Shown here piece after piece: positions 26,281-34,390 of a stretch of DNA of 64,000 bases. How positions within the stretch are numbered: position 1 is the first letter of the stretch; each line of letters opens with the position of its first letter. The stretch is taken from assembly GCF_022478115.1 (NCBI RefSeq), contig NZ_JAKGSC010000004.1, positions 62,001 through 126,000 of the forward strand. Direction: 5' to 3'. This DNA is from Tenacibaculum aquimarinum. Its GTDB lineage: Bacteria > Bacteroidota > Bacteroidia > Flavobacteriales > Flavobacteriaceae. The notes under the pieces are model-generated. The model worked only from the letters and a program-made list of their open reading frames with translations. It made no database searches and had not been told where the DNA came from. The position numbers and the translations under genes are program-made.

Positions 26281-26615
26281 GAAACCTGCTCACCATTTTT
26301 AATGTCTTTAGAAGCTTGTAATAAAACAACTTCTTCATTTTCATTATAAACTCCAATAACCAAACATTGGCTCATGAAATTGGCTATTTGTCTCGGTTTA
26401 AAGTTTACAATTGCAGTTACTTGTCGGTTTAGTAAATCTTCTTTTGTGTAAAGATTTGTTATTTGTGCACTCGATTTTTTAATGCCTAAATCGCCAAAGT
26501 CTATATGTAATTGATAGGCAGGTTTACGCGCTTTAGGGAAGTCGTTTACTTCTATAATTGTACCAACTCTAATATCAACTTTTAAAAAATCTTCAAATGT
26601 AATTTCTTCTTTCAT
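26277..26615 (-). CDS. csaA: tRNA-binding domain protein CsaA
   Basis: 112-residue OB-fold protein with the tRNA-binding domain: DIRVGTIIEVNDFPKARKPA, HIDFGDLGIKKSSAQITNLY, TAIVNFKPRQIANFMSQCLV. CsaA of Bacillus binds tRNA-like or unfolded protein ligands and is described as a secretion-related chaperone; here only the domain is certain. It is the last gene of a minus-strand run (YfiT-like, Mpo1-like, csaA) with a 4-base gap to the Mpo1-like gene, so co-transcription is likely. Convergent with yqaE. Confidence 0.92.
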   Translation of the reverse strand: MKEEITFEDFLKVDIRVGTIIEVNDFPKARKPAYQLHIDFGDLGIKKSSAQITNLYTKEDLLNRQVTAIVNFKPRQIANFMSQCLVIGVYNENEEVVLLQASKDIKNGEQVS

Positions 26616-26619
26616 AAAC

Positions 26620-27084
26620 TTATTTTTTTCCTCCTAATTTTTGAATAACCCAAAGAGGACCAATCAATAAAAATTGTAAATCTTTAAATAACGATGGTTT
26701 TTTACCTTCAACTTTATGGCCATAAAACTGACCAATCCAAGCAATTACAAATACGCCAATTGAAAACCATAATAAATTAAAACTACTGCTTATCCAATAA
26801 TTACCAGCAATTGAAAGTAGAATTACCAAAACCATTTGTAAAAAATACCAAAAGCCTAAACGTAAGTAAAATCCGAAGGAAATTAAAATTCCAACAACAA
26901 ATGCCCAGTTTTCTAATAACGGATTGTTTAGTTTTAAAAATGTTAAAAAACTTGTAGGAATACTCATAAACAAACCAATTACACTAAAAAATATAGCAGG
27001 AACACATATGTAATGTATTAATTGATTGGTTTCATTTTGATGGCTAACGGCATATTCATCAAACCATTGTTGTGCAGTTCTCAT
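26620..27084 (-). CDS. Mpo1-like (DUF962) membrane protein
   Basis: 154-residue protein with four membrane helices and the DUF962 pattern: SHQNETNQLIHYICVPAIFF near the N terminus (HxxxxN...HxxxxP) and WIGQFYGHKVEGKKPSLFKD with the second GH pair before the last helix. Yeast Mpo1 is an iron-dependent dioxygenase in alpha-oxidation of 2-hydroxy fatty acids; the conserved histidines are kept here, so similar lipid oxidation is possible. It sits between csaA and the YfiT-like gene on the same strand. Confidence 0.88.
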   Translation of the reverse strand: MRTAQQWFDEYAVSHQNETNQLIHYICVPAIFFSVIGLFMSIPTSFLTFLKLNNPLLENWAFVVGILISFGFYLRLGFWYFLQMVLVILLSIAGNYWISSSFNLLWFSIGVFVIAWIGQFYGHKVEGKKPSLFKDLQFLLIGPLWVIQKLGGKK

Positions 27085-27115
27085 AAATTATTTTTTGAAA
27101 GTTGAAAGATAGAAA

Positions 27116-27661
27116 TTAAATCCAACTTTTTCTAATTAATAAATTTTCTATATGTGCAAAATGATGGTTGCAATGCCATGCATAAATACCAATATTTTCT
27201 TTTAAACCTACTTTTTCATTTCCACTTGGGTGCACAAAATAGGTGTCTAAATCTTCATTAGAAAGACCTTTTAATAAATACACCCATTTAGCGTGTAATG
27301 CTTTTAAGGCGTTTATAGAAAGAATAATTGGTGCATTTTTAGAGTCGTGTAATTCTGCCCAACGATCTTCATAATAGGCTTTTATTAGAGGTTTATTTTC
27401 AGTTAATGCCCATTTAAAACGTGTATATGAATTTTGATGACTATCATAACAATGGTGTACAACTTGTCTTATTGTCCATCCGCCATCTCTGTATGGTGTA
27501 TTTAGTTGTTCTTCAGATAAACTAGCTGTTACTGTGTCTAGTTTTTCGGGAAAATTCTCTAAAGTTGTAATCCATTCTGTAATAATTTCTGAAGTAATTA
27601 TAGTTGGAATATTTGGCTGTCCTATTGGATATTTTAGTTGTTCTAGAGTTGGAGTTGTCAT
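27116..27661 (-). CDS. YfiT/DinB-family metal-dependent putative hydrolase or thiol transferase
   Basis: 181-residue DinB four-helix-bundle protein of the YfiT type. The nickel/zinc-type ligands are visible as GGWTIRQVVHHCYDSHQ and IYAWHCNHHFAHI. Members are annotated as metal-dependent hydrolases or bacillithiol S-transferases; Bacteroidota including flavobacteria can make bacillithiol, so the second is possible. It is the first gene of the three-gene minus-strand run with Mpo1-like and csaA, and the shared element E2 lies directly upstream, in the position where its promoter would be. Confidence 0.88.
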   Translation of the reverse strand: MTTPTLEQLKYPIGQPNIPTIITSEIITEWITTLENFPEKLDTVTASLSEEQLNTPYRDGGWTIRQVVHHCYDSHQNSYTRFKWALTENKPLIKAYYEDRWAELHDSKNAPIILSINALKALHAKWVYLLKGLSNEDLDTYFVHPSGNEKVGLKENIGIYAWHCNHHFAHIENLLIRKSWI

Positions 27662-27666
27662 GTAGG

Positions 27667-27808
27667 TTTACTAAGGGTCTTGTATATGGTTTGTTGCGTG
27701 TTTTAAGCAACTAATTTAGTAAATAATTACCGTCCAAGAAAGTCCGCGAGGACTTTCGAAAGTAGGCAAGAAGCCAGTAATAAATTATATACGGTGTTGT
27801 ACGCAGGC
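27667..27808 (-). repeat. attC-like intergenic element E2
   Basis: Read on the minus strand: GCCTGCGTACAAC (27808-27796), ACCGTATATAATT, hairpin GAAAGTCC-TCGC-GGACTTTC (27757-27738), ATTATTTACTAA, TTGCTTAAAA, then ATATACAAGACCC. GTATAT (27682-27687) can pair with ATATAC (27787-27792), closing the fold. The hairpin stem is identical to that in E1 while the tetraloop differs by one base. Confidence 0.6.
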
Positions 27809-28341
27809 TTTTAATCATTCCTTATTTTTATAAATCTAATTTCATTCGAGTCGTAAAGATTAAATATAATTTTTTCGTTTCCATTTCCTTCAAATTGTGA
27901 AGCATATTCAATTAAATTTCCATTCTCGTCATAAAATTCAAATTGTCCATCAATTCCTCCTGTTTTCCAAGTTCCGCTTTTTGCAATTCCAGCATTTTCT
28001 TTTCCATTAAATTTATAAGTTCCGTCTTCAAATAAATTCAATTTAGAGTTAGTTTTTTCTTTCCCTTTTTCAACAGTTTGAATTTCATAAGTTCCAGAAA
28101 ATTCCTCCATTTCACTTTTATTAAAAGATGGAACAGCGATTAAATACCAAAATGCAATTACACCAAAACACATTATTGGAACTGTTCCAATGCCGAATGC
28201 AATTTTTTTCAGTTTTTGAGATTTCTTAAATATTCCAAATAACAATACAATCAGAGAAATTAGCAGAAATATTCCACCAATAAAAATTAATAATATGAAT
28301 AGTAAACTTTCCAGCATAATGTTTTTTCAGCTTGCGTACAA
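27796..28341 (-). mobile_element. Cassette-like unit 3
   Basis: On the plus strand GTTGTACGCAGGC (27796-27808) and GCTTGCGTACAA (28330-28341) are complementary over 12 bases with one G-T mismatch and enclose a single minus-strand gene, whose stop codon begins 3 bases from the repeat. The upstream end (minus strand TTGTACGCAAGCTGAAAAAA) closely matches the start of unit 1 (TTGTGTGCAAGCTGAAAAAA), so the two units share a common front end. Confidence 0.45.
27811..28317 (-). CDS. Hypothetical two-helix membrane protein with beta-rich C-terminal domain
   Basis: 168 residues: two membrane helices (about 4-28 and 40-63) followed by a soluble domain (about 72-165) with a lipocalin-like layout, starting FSGTYEIQTVEKGKEK and containing LNLFEDGTYKFNG, SGTWKTGGIDGQFEFYDENG and IIFNLYDSNEIRFI. 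Such domains are often labelled copper-resistance or lipocalin-like in Bacteroidota, but I cannot assign a function. It is the only gene of cassette-like unit 3 and is flanked by repeats, so it is likely an acquired gene. Confidence 0.65.
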   Translation of the reverse strand: MLESLLFILLIFIGGIFLLISLIVLLFGIFKKSQKLKKIAFGIGTVPIMCFGVIAFWYLIAVPSFNKSEMEEFSGTYEIQTVEKGKEKTNSKLNLFEDGTYKFNGKENAGIAKSGTWKTGGIDGQFEFYDENGNLIEYASQFEGNGNEKIIFNLYDSNEIRFIKIRND

Positions 28342-28402
28342 TGTATTACAGAATATGCGCCGTTTTAATGACTTATATTCAACGTTAGCTAATTTACCTA
28401 AA
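28342..28402 (-). repeat. Degenerate intergenic element E4
   Basis: On the minus strand: TTAGCTAACGTTGAATATAAG, then AACGGCGCATATTCTG and TAATACATTG. GAATAT can pair with ATATTC around a GC-rich centre, as in a folded attC-like arm pair. It abuts the front end of unit 3. I see no GAAAGTCC hairpin, so it is another class or a decayed copy. Confidence 0.35.
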
Positions 28403-28456
28403 AAGGAGTTTAGAAGCAAACTAAATTTTAAGCTAATTAAAAATAGGTTTTAAACA

Positions 28457-28485
28457 AAAAGCGCAACCAAATTGGTTGCGCTTTT
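28457..28485 (-). terminator. Terminator after the second M1 metallopeptidase
   Basis: AAAAGCGCAACC and GGTTGCGCTTTT form a 12-base stem around AAATT. On the minus strand it ends in a U tract. It lies 23 bases past the stop codon. Confidence 0.9.
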
Positions 28486-28507
28486 ATAGTATTAAAAGAA
28501 TAGATAA

Positions 28508-30742
28508 TTATCCTTTAGTTTTGTTTTTAAATTCATCAAACTTATTAGCTTCTTTTTTAGGCCAGCTATTGTTAGATGTATCTACATCTGCAGTTTCAAA
28601 ATCTGGATCTACAGTTATACTTTTAACTTCTTGTGAAGAAGAAAATACTCTGTAAACTTTGGCATCATCTTTCATCCAAATTTGAGCAGGGAAAGTTTCT
28701 CTTTTAGTTGTACCATCTGCATACGTTAATTCAACTATAATAGGCATTGGTATTCCTCCTGGTTTTTCAAATTCTACTTGATACATAAACTTAGGAGTTT
28801 CTTTTAAAGCTGCTTTTTTATCAGCAGATAACGTAGCTAAATGCTTGTCTAATGCAGCAGAATTTGAATCTTCTTTTTTAGTTGTTAAGAACATTAGTTC
28901 ACCTAAACCTTTAAAATAAGCAGGATATTGTTTAATTAATCCGGCAGTTCTTTCGTTTGGTTTATCAGTTAAATATAAAGGTTTAACTTCTTTAATACCA
29001 AGATCTACATAATCAGTTGTGTAGAACCATCCTCTCCAGAACCAATCTAAATCCATACCAGACGCATCTTCCATTGTTCTAAAGAAATCTGCTGGAGTTG
29101 GGTGTTTAAACATCCATCTTTTTGCATACGTTCTAAAAGCATAATCAAATAATTCTGGTCCCATAATAGTTTTACGTAACATATATAAACCAGCTGCAGG
29201 TTTTGTGTATGCATTTGGTCCAAATTGTTTTACGTAATCTCCTTGAGACATAATAGGAGAGATGTTAGATTGATCTCCACCCATATATCTTGTAATTTCT
29301 TTTGCCGGGTTAGAAGCAAATAATACAGGATCATATACATCTTCAGCTAAAATTTCAACAAAAGAGTTTAAACCTTCATCCATCCAAGTCCATTGTCTTT
29401 CATCAGAATTTACAATCATTGGGAAAAAGTTGTGACCAACTTCGTGTACAATAACTCCAATCATTCCTTTTTTAGTTCTGTCTGAATAAGTTCCGTCTGG
29501 ATTTGGTCTACCAAAGTTGAAACAAATCATTGGGTATTCCATTCCTTGTCTTTCTGAGTGTACAGAAATTGCTTTAGAATACGGATAATCGAAAGTTAAT
29601 TTAGAATATTCTACTAAAGTAGTAGCAACTGCTCTTGTAGAATGCTCCTCCCATAAAGGATTTCCTTCTTTTGGGTATAATGAAATAGCCATTACTGTTT
29701 TACCATTAACGTTAGTTGCCATTGCATCCCAAATATATTTTCTTGATGAAGCAAAAGCATAATCACGTACGTTTTTAGCTTTAAAGTGCCAAGTTTTTGT
29801 TTTTGTAGAACGCCCTTTTTCTGCTACTTCAGCTTCTGCTTGGGTAACAATCATTACTGGGTTTTTAAAAGATTTTCTTGCTTGTTCAAAACGTTTACGT
29901 TGTGTTTTTGTTAAAACATCTTTTTCGTTTTGTAATTCTCCTGTTGCTTCTGTAATATGATCTGCAGGAACAGTAAGTTTAACATCGTAATCTCCAAATT
30001 CTAAAGCAAATTCAGAACGACCCCAAAACTGCATGTTTTGCCATCCTTCTACATTGTCATAAACTGCTAAACGTGGAAAGAATTGAGCAATTGTGTAGTT
30101 TTTATTTCCGTCAGGAAATGTTTCTAACCCAGAACGTCCTCCGTCTACATTAATATCGTTAATTAAATAATTCCACTTAATTCTGAATTTAAAAGTACTT
30201 CCAGAAGCTAATGGGCTTGGTAAATTAATACGCATCATTGTACGATTAATTGTATGAGATAAATCTCTACCATCTGCATGTTTAACTGCTTCAATTTTAA
30301 AACCAAAGTCTTTAGCTTTACCCATGTTAGTTGACACAAACTGGTCTGGTGTTTGCCATCCGCTTGCGCCTTTAGATTGTGCTAATGGAGTTTTAGAATC
30401 TGGTGCACGCATATTTTGGTCTAACTGAACCCATAAATATTCTAATGCATCTTTAGAATTGTTGTGATAAGTAATTGTTTCATCACCATAAATCCTATCG
30501 TTTGCTTCGTCTAAACGAATGTCCATTACATAATCAACTTTTTGTTGTGTGTATTGGTGTCCTGGAGCTCCAGAAGCTGTACGTTGATCGTTTGGTGTTG
30601 GTAAAACGTCCTTTAATTGACGAAACTTGTTTTGATCTACTCTTGCATCTTGTGGCTGTTTTTCTTTTTTTGGTGCTTCTTGCGCTAAAGCGGAAGTAGA
30701 AACAAAAAGAACAGCTAGCAATAGCGTTGCTAATTTTCTCAT
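28508..30742 (-). CDS. Exported M1-family metallopeptidase (paralogue 2)
   Basis: 744-residue zinc aminopeptidase-like protein with a signal peptide (LLLAVLFVSTSALAQE). The active site is complete: HEVGHNFFP, then exactly 18 residues to the second zinc Glu in WMDEGLNSF (HExxH-x18-E). The exopeptidase loop appears as GMEYPMICF where classical M1 enzymes have GAMEN, as in other Bacteroidota members. Expected location is the periplasm or outer membrane. It lies 164 bases downstream of a close paralogue in the same direction, each with its own terminator, so they are likely separate transcripts. Confidence 0.93.
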   Translation of the reverse strand: MRKLATLLLAVLFVSTSALAQEAPKKEKQPQDARVDQNKFRQLKDVLPTPNDQRTASGAPGHQYTQQKVDYVMDIRLDEANDRIYGDETITYHNNSKDALEYLWVQLDQNMRAPDSKTPLAQSKGASGWQTPDQFVSTNMGKAKDFGFKIEAVKHADGRDLSHTINRTMMRINLPSPLASGSTFKFRIKWNYLINDINVDGGRSGLETFPDGNKNYTIAQFFPRLAVYDNVEGWQNMQFWGRSEFALEFGDYDVKLTVPADHITEATGELQNEKDVLTKTQRKRFEQARKSFKNPVMIVTQAEAEVAEKGRSTKTKTWHFKAKNVRDYAFASSRKYIWDAMATNVNGKTVMAISLYPKEGNPLWEEHSTRAVATTLVEYSKLTFDYPYSKAISVHSERQGMEYPMICFNFGRPNPDGTYSDRTKKGMIGVIVHEVGHNFFPMIVNSDERQWTWMDEGLNSFVEILAEDVYDPVLFASNPAKEITRYMGGDQSNISPIMSQGDYVKQFGPNAYTKPAAGLYMLRKTIMGPELFDYAFRTYAKRWMFKHPTPADFFRTMEDASGMDLDWFWRGWFYTTDYVDLGIKEVKPLYLTDKPNERTAGLIKQYPAYFKGLGELMFLTTKKEDSNSAALDKHLATLSADKKAALKETPKFMYQVEFEKPGGIPMPIIVELTYADGTTKRETFPAQIWMKDDAKVYRVFSSSQEVKSITVDPDFETADVDTSNNSWPKKEANKFDEFKNKTKG

Positions 30743-30860
30743 TTAGTTATAGTTTGAATTATTTTAATAATAGGCTGAAAATTACGGATTAATCAGCAGT
30801 TTTAAGTGTCAGTTGTTAAAATTTTAACAAACCTTTAAGTTTTTTTTAAATTGATGGCAT

Positions 30861-30893
30861 AAAAAAAAGCGATACCTCTCGATATCGCTTTTT
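30861..30893 (-). terminator. Terminator between the two M1 metallopeptidase genes
   Basis: AAAAAGCGATA and TATCGCTTTTT form an 11-base stem around CCTCTCGA; the left A tract gives a U tract on the minus strand. Confidence 0.9.
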
Positions 30894-30906
30894 GTAAAAG
30901 TCTTGC

Positions 30907-33036
30907 TTAACCTTTTACTTTATTTTTAAATTTATCAAATTTATTTGTTGTTTCCTTTGGCCAGCTATTATTAGAAGTGTCTACATCTGCAGTTTCTAAA
31001 TCTGGATCAATAGTAATTTTAGAAATTTCTTTATTTGAAGAAAAAACTTTCGTTATTTCCTTATCATTAAGTCTCCAAATTTGAGCTGGATAAACTTTTC
31101 TTTCCGTTGTTCCATCTTTATAATCAAACTTTACAATAATTGGCATTACTAAACCTCCTGGTTTTTCGTACGTAATTTCATAATGATATTTAGAGTCAGC
31201 ATTTTTTCCTGCTCCAAAACCTAAACCTGCTGTTGTGTCTTCAATAAAATCGACATTATTTCCATTTGGTTTAGTGTGGAATTTTTTAACACCTTTTATA
31301 CCAATATCAGTTACATCAGTTGTGTAAAACCATCCTCTCCAAAACCAATCTAAATCTACACCAGAAGCGTCTTCCATAGTCCTAAAGAAATCTGCAGGAG
31401 TTGGGTGTTTAAACATCCATCTTTGTGAGTATGTTTTAAAAGCGTGGTCAAATAATTCTGGCCCCATAATAGTTTCACGTAAAATCCATAATGCAGTTGC
31501 TGGTTTTCCGTAGGCATTGCTACCAAAACTGTACACATTATCTCCTTTAGACATAATTGGCGCTATTTTAGATTGATCTCCACTCATATAACGTACAATG
31601 TTTTTTGGATAACCTCTTGTAATAGGGAAGTCTTTGTCATACGCTAACTCCGCTAACATTTCCATATAAGAATTTAAACCTTCGTCCATCCAAGTCCATT
31701 GTCTTTCATCAGAATTTACAATCATTGGGAAAAAGTTATGTCCAACTTCATGTATGGTAACTTTTATCATTCTGTATTTTGTTCTGTCTGAATAAGTTCC
31801 ATCTGCATTTGGTCTTCCTGGATTGAAACAAATTTGTGGATATTCCATTCCCATTTGTCCATCTACAGAAATCGCTTTGTGATACGGATAATCAAATGTG
31901 TATTTAGAATATGTTTTTAAAGTTTGTGCAGTTGCTCTGGTAGAATGTTCTCCGTATAAAGGATTTGCTTCTTTAGAATATAAAGATTCTGCCATAACAG
32001 TTCTTCCGTTTATATTTACTGCCATTGCATCAAAAATAAATTTTCTTGATGTTGCAAACGCATAATCTCTTACGTTTTCTGCAATAAATTTCCAGGTTTT
32101 AGTTCCTTTAGCTTTGCTTTTTTCAATTTTTGTAGCTTCTTCTTGTGTTCTAATAATAACAGGATTGTCAAATGTTTTTCTTGCTTCAGCAAAACGTTTT
32201 AATTCTGTTTTAGAAAAAACTTCTTTTCTGTTTTGTAAAACACCTGTTGCACCTAGCATATGATCAGAAGGAACAGTAATATTTACCTTAAAATCTCCAA
32301 ATTCTAGAGCGAATTCACTTCTTCCCCAGAATTGATCATTCTGCCAACCTTCAACATTATCATATACACACATTCTAGGATAAAACTGTGCAATTACATA
32401 ATTGTTGTTTCCGTTTTCTGTAAAATGCTCGAAACCAGATCTACCACCTTGTGTTCTGTGGTTGTTAATATTGTACCACCAAGAAATATTGAATGAAAAT
32501 TTTTCTCCCGCTGCTAATGGTTTTGGCAAGTTAATACGCATCATTGTTTGGTTAATGGTGTGCGATAAATTACTTCCATCAGTATTTGTTACTCCTGTAA
32601 TATTGAAACCACCTTCAAAAGGCTCAGAAGGATAAGCTCTATCAAATCTACTTTTAGATAACTTCTTTCTTATTTTACTTGGCTGAATATCTGGAGTTTT
32701 AGAGTCTTTTGCTCTCATATTTTGGTCTAATTGAACCCATAAATATGTTAATTCATCTTTAGAATTATTATGGTACAAAATAGTTTCGTTACCTGTAATT
32801 TTTTGGTTATCGTCATCTAAAACAATATCCATTACATAATCAACCTTTTGTTGTGTATAGTTTACACCAGGCGCACCAGAAGCAGTTCTTTGGCTGTTTG
32901 GTGTTGCCAATTCGTCTTTAAGTTGTTTAAACTTATTCTGATTTGTATGGCCTTGTTTTGTAATTGTTTTTTCTTGGGCAATTGTAGAAGCTCCAATAAA
33001 AAAAACACTTAATAAGAATAGTGTTATTTTTTTCAT
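30907..33036 (-). CDS. Exported M1-family metallopeptidase (paralogue 1)
   Basis: 709 residues from ATG 33036, which puts the signal peptide (ITLFLLSVFFIGASTIAQE) at the N terminus; the frame opens 9 codons earlier, before a natural start. Zinc site HEVGHNFFP with the second Glu in WMDEGLNSY, and GMEYPQICF for the exopeptidase loop. It shares long identical stretches with the next gene (SGAPGxxYTQQKVDYVMDI, FKHPTPADFFRTMEDASG), so the pair is a tandem duplication. It lacks the roughly 35-residue insertion that paralogue 2 carries near residues 615-650. Confidence 0.92.
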   Translation of the reverse strand: MKKITLFLLSVFFIGASTIAQEKTITKQGHTNQNKFKQLKDELATPNSQRTASGAPGVNYTQQKVDYVMDIVLDDDNQKITGNETILYHNNSKDELTYLWVQLDQNMRAKDSKTPDIQPSKIRKKLSKSRFDRAYPSEPFEGGFNITGVTNTDGSNLSHTINQTMMRINLPKPLAAGEKFSFNISWWYNINNHRTQGGRSGFEHFTENGNNNYVIAQFYPRMCVYDNVEGWQNDQFWGRSEFALEFGDFKVNITVPSDHMLGATGVLQNRKEVFSKTELKRFAEARKTFDNPVIIRTQEEATKIEKSKAKGTKTWKFIAENVRDYAFATSRKFIFDAMAVNINGRTVMAESLYSKEANPLYGEHSTRATAQTLKTYSKYTFDYPYHKAISVDGQMGMEYPQICFNPGRPNADGTYSDRTKYRMIKVTIHEVGHNFFPMIVNSDERQWTWMDEGLNSYMEMLAELAYDKDFPITRGYPKNIVRYMSGDQSKIAPIMSKGDNVYSFGSNAYGKPATALWILRETIMGPELFDHAFKTYSQRWMFKHPTPADFFRTMEDASGVDLDWFWRGWFYTTDVTDIGIKGVKKFHTKPNGNNVDFIEDTTAGLGFGAGKNADSKYHYEITYEKPGGLVMPIIVKFDYKDGTTERKVYPAQIWRLNDKEITKVFSSNKEISKITIDPDLETADVDTSNNSWPKETTNKFDKFKNKVKG

Positions 33037-33097
33037 TTGTACGAAATTTGAATTAGCGTACAAATTAAGAATAAGTCAGTAGAAAAGTTAAAAAGTG

Positions 33098-33589
33098 TTA
33101 AAACTTTAACAAACCTTTATCATTTTTTTTGGTCAACATTTTACTGATATTTTTTCCGTTTACTTTCGCTTTAATTAAGTTTTGCTGATCCGGAAATTGT
33201 TTTACTAATATTGTACTAGTTATTTCTAAAGAAGAAACTTCAGTAATTTTTTCTATTTCTAAGTAAAAGTAAACAATGTCTCCATCGTATTCTTTTCCAA
33301 TAAAATTAAATGTTTTATCAATATTATTAACTTTTACCTTTAGGTGATTTTTCACATATTTTTCAAAATATTCATCAACATTTTTAGGCTCCTTTTCTGT
33401 GGTAAGTTGTAAATCTACATTATAATCTTTGTTTATGGCAAGCTCAATATCGTCCATAAAAACATTGGTAATTAATTGAACTGATTGTGCTTCTTTATTA
33501 AATTCTACTTGAGTTAAACTTAAATAGTATTTATGTACCGAAAATGAAAGTAGTGGAAGTAAAACAAAAAGGGTGATTATTTTTTTCAT
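33098..33589 (-). CDS. DUF6702 family exported protein
   Basis: 163-residue protein with a signal peptide (MKKIITLFVLLPLLSFSVHK) and the start HKYYLSLTQVEFN typical of DUF6702, a family confined to Bacteroidota and often found next to M1 peptidases. The rest is a beta-rich domain with FIGKEYDGDIVYFYLEIE; the C terminus NLIKAKVNGKNISKMLTKK is conserved. Function unknown. It is 61 bases upstream of the first M1 gene start on the same strand, so co-transcription with the peptidase is likely. Confidence 0.85.
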   Translation of the reverse strand: MKKIITLFVLLPLLSFSVHKYYLSLTQVEFNKEAQSVQLITNVFMDDIELAINKDYNVDLQLTTEKEPKNVDEYFEKYVKNHLKVKVNNIDKTFNFIGKEYDGDIVYFYLEIEKITEVSSLEITSTILVKQFPDQQNLIKAKVNGKNISKMLTKKNDKGLLKF

Positions 33590-33622
33590 AGTTTGAATAA
33601 AGTCAAATATTGCGCCAAAGTA

Positions 33623-34390
33623 CTAATTATATTTTTTAGGATTTAGTTTTTTAAATTTTTCAGATTTATCTTGTAAAAAATGCGCCATTGAAATTTGATC
33701 TTTAAAAAAAAGTGAATTAAAATCTTTGTCTTCTTCGCAATACGAAACAAAAAGGTACGTGTCTTCGTTTAAAATTTTTAATTCTTGATTTATATAAAGT
33801 TTATAATTGTTAAATAAACGCAATATTCTTTTTTCCTTATCCTCAATAACTTTTAATTTCTTCAATTTTTTAGTGCGTCCAGAAATCCAATTTAATAAAG
33901 GGTCAATTGGTATTCCGCCAGAACTGGTAGTAGCTGTATGCAACCTTCTTTCTGCTACTGTTAAAATTCTTGAGCCAGCATAAGGCAAGTTTAAAGATTC
34001 TGCGCTAACTTCTTCTTTTATTTTAACATCATTCACATCAGTTTCTATGTAGCCCAGAAAGTTATTCTTTCTTAGCTTAACTTCATCAAGTTCAATTGGG
34101 GTTTTAATAAGTGTTATCTTATTCTTTTGAATACCAAAATGATCAAGAGTAATTACCCAAATTTTTGTTTCATAACCAAGAAACGAAATTTTTATTGAAT
34201 CTTTTGGTTGGGCAAAAATCCTAAATTCACCGTTATTATTACTTAAAGTTCCTTGACCAGTGTTTAAATTGATTATATGTGCATTATTAATTCTCTTAAC
34301 TGCATCTAAAGTTGTTCCGTATAGCGCTTTTCTTTCTTGGGAAGAAAGTGATAACGTACTTAAAAGAAAAATAAAGAGTAATTTTTTCAA
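33623..34390 (-). CDS. Carboxypeptidase-like regulatory domain protein, paralogue 3
   Basis: 255 residues; signal peptide (LLFIFLLSTLSLSSQE) followed by a CarboxypepD_reg-like beta-sandwich (about 20-105): GTLSNNNGEFRIFAQPKDSI and SFLGYETK are its marks. The remaining 150 residues are helical and charged, with no recognised domain. The domain usually precedes a TonB-dependent receptor plug, which is missing here. Its start overlaps the stop of paralogue 2 by 4 bases. Closing DUF6702 and M1 genes follow downstream on the same strand. Confidence 0.82.
   Translation of the reverse strand: MKKLLFIFLLSTLSLSSQERKALYGTTLDAVKRINNAHIINLNTGQGTLSNNNGEFRIFAQPKDSIKISFLGYETKIWVITLDHFGIQKNKITLIKTPIELDEVKLRKNNFLGYIETDVNDVKIKEEVSAESLNLPYAGSRILTVAERRLHTATTSSGGIPIDPLLNWISGRTKKLKKLKVIEDKEKRILRLFNNYKLYINQELKILNEDTYLFVSYCEEDKDFNSLFFKDQISMAHFLQDKSEKFKKLNPKKYN

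Noticed and set aside
27522..27710. 62-codon frame overlapping the YfiT-like start and element E2.
   Set aside because: Out-of-frame shadow; the YfiT-like ATG at 27661 explains the region.
23478..28341. Calling the accessory block a true integron.
   Set aside because: Only unit 2 fits the strict core sites, no integrase or attI is visible, and units point in both directions; the weaker description cassette-like is used.
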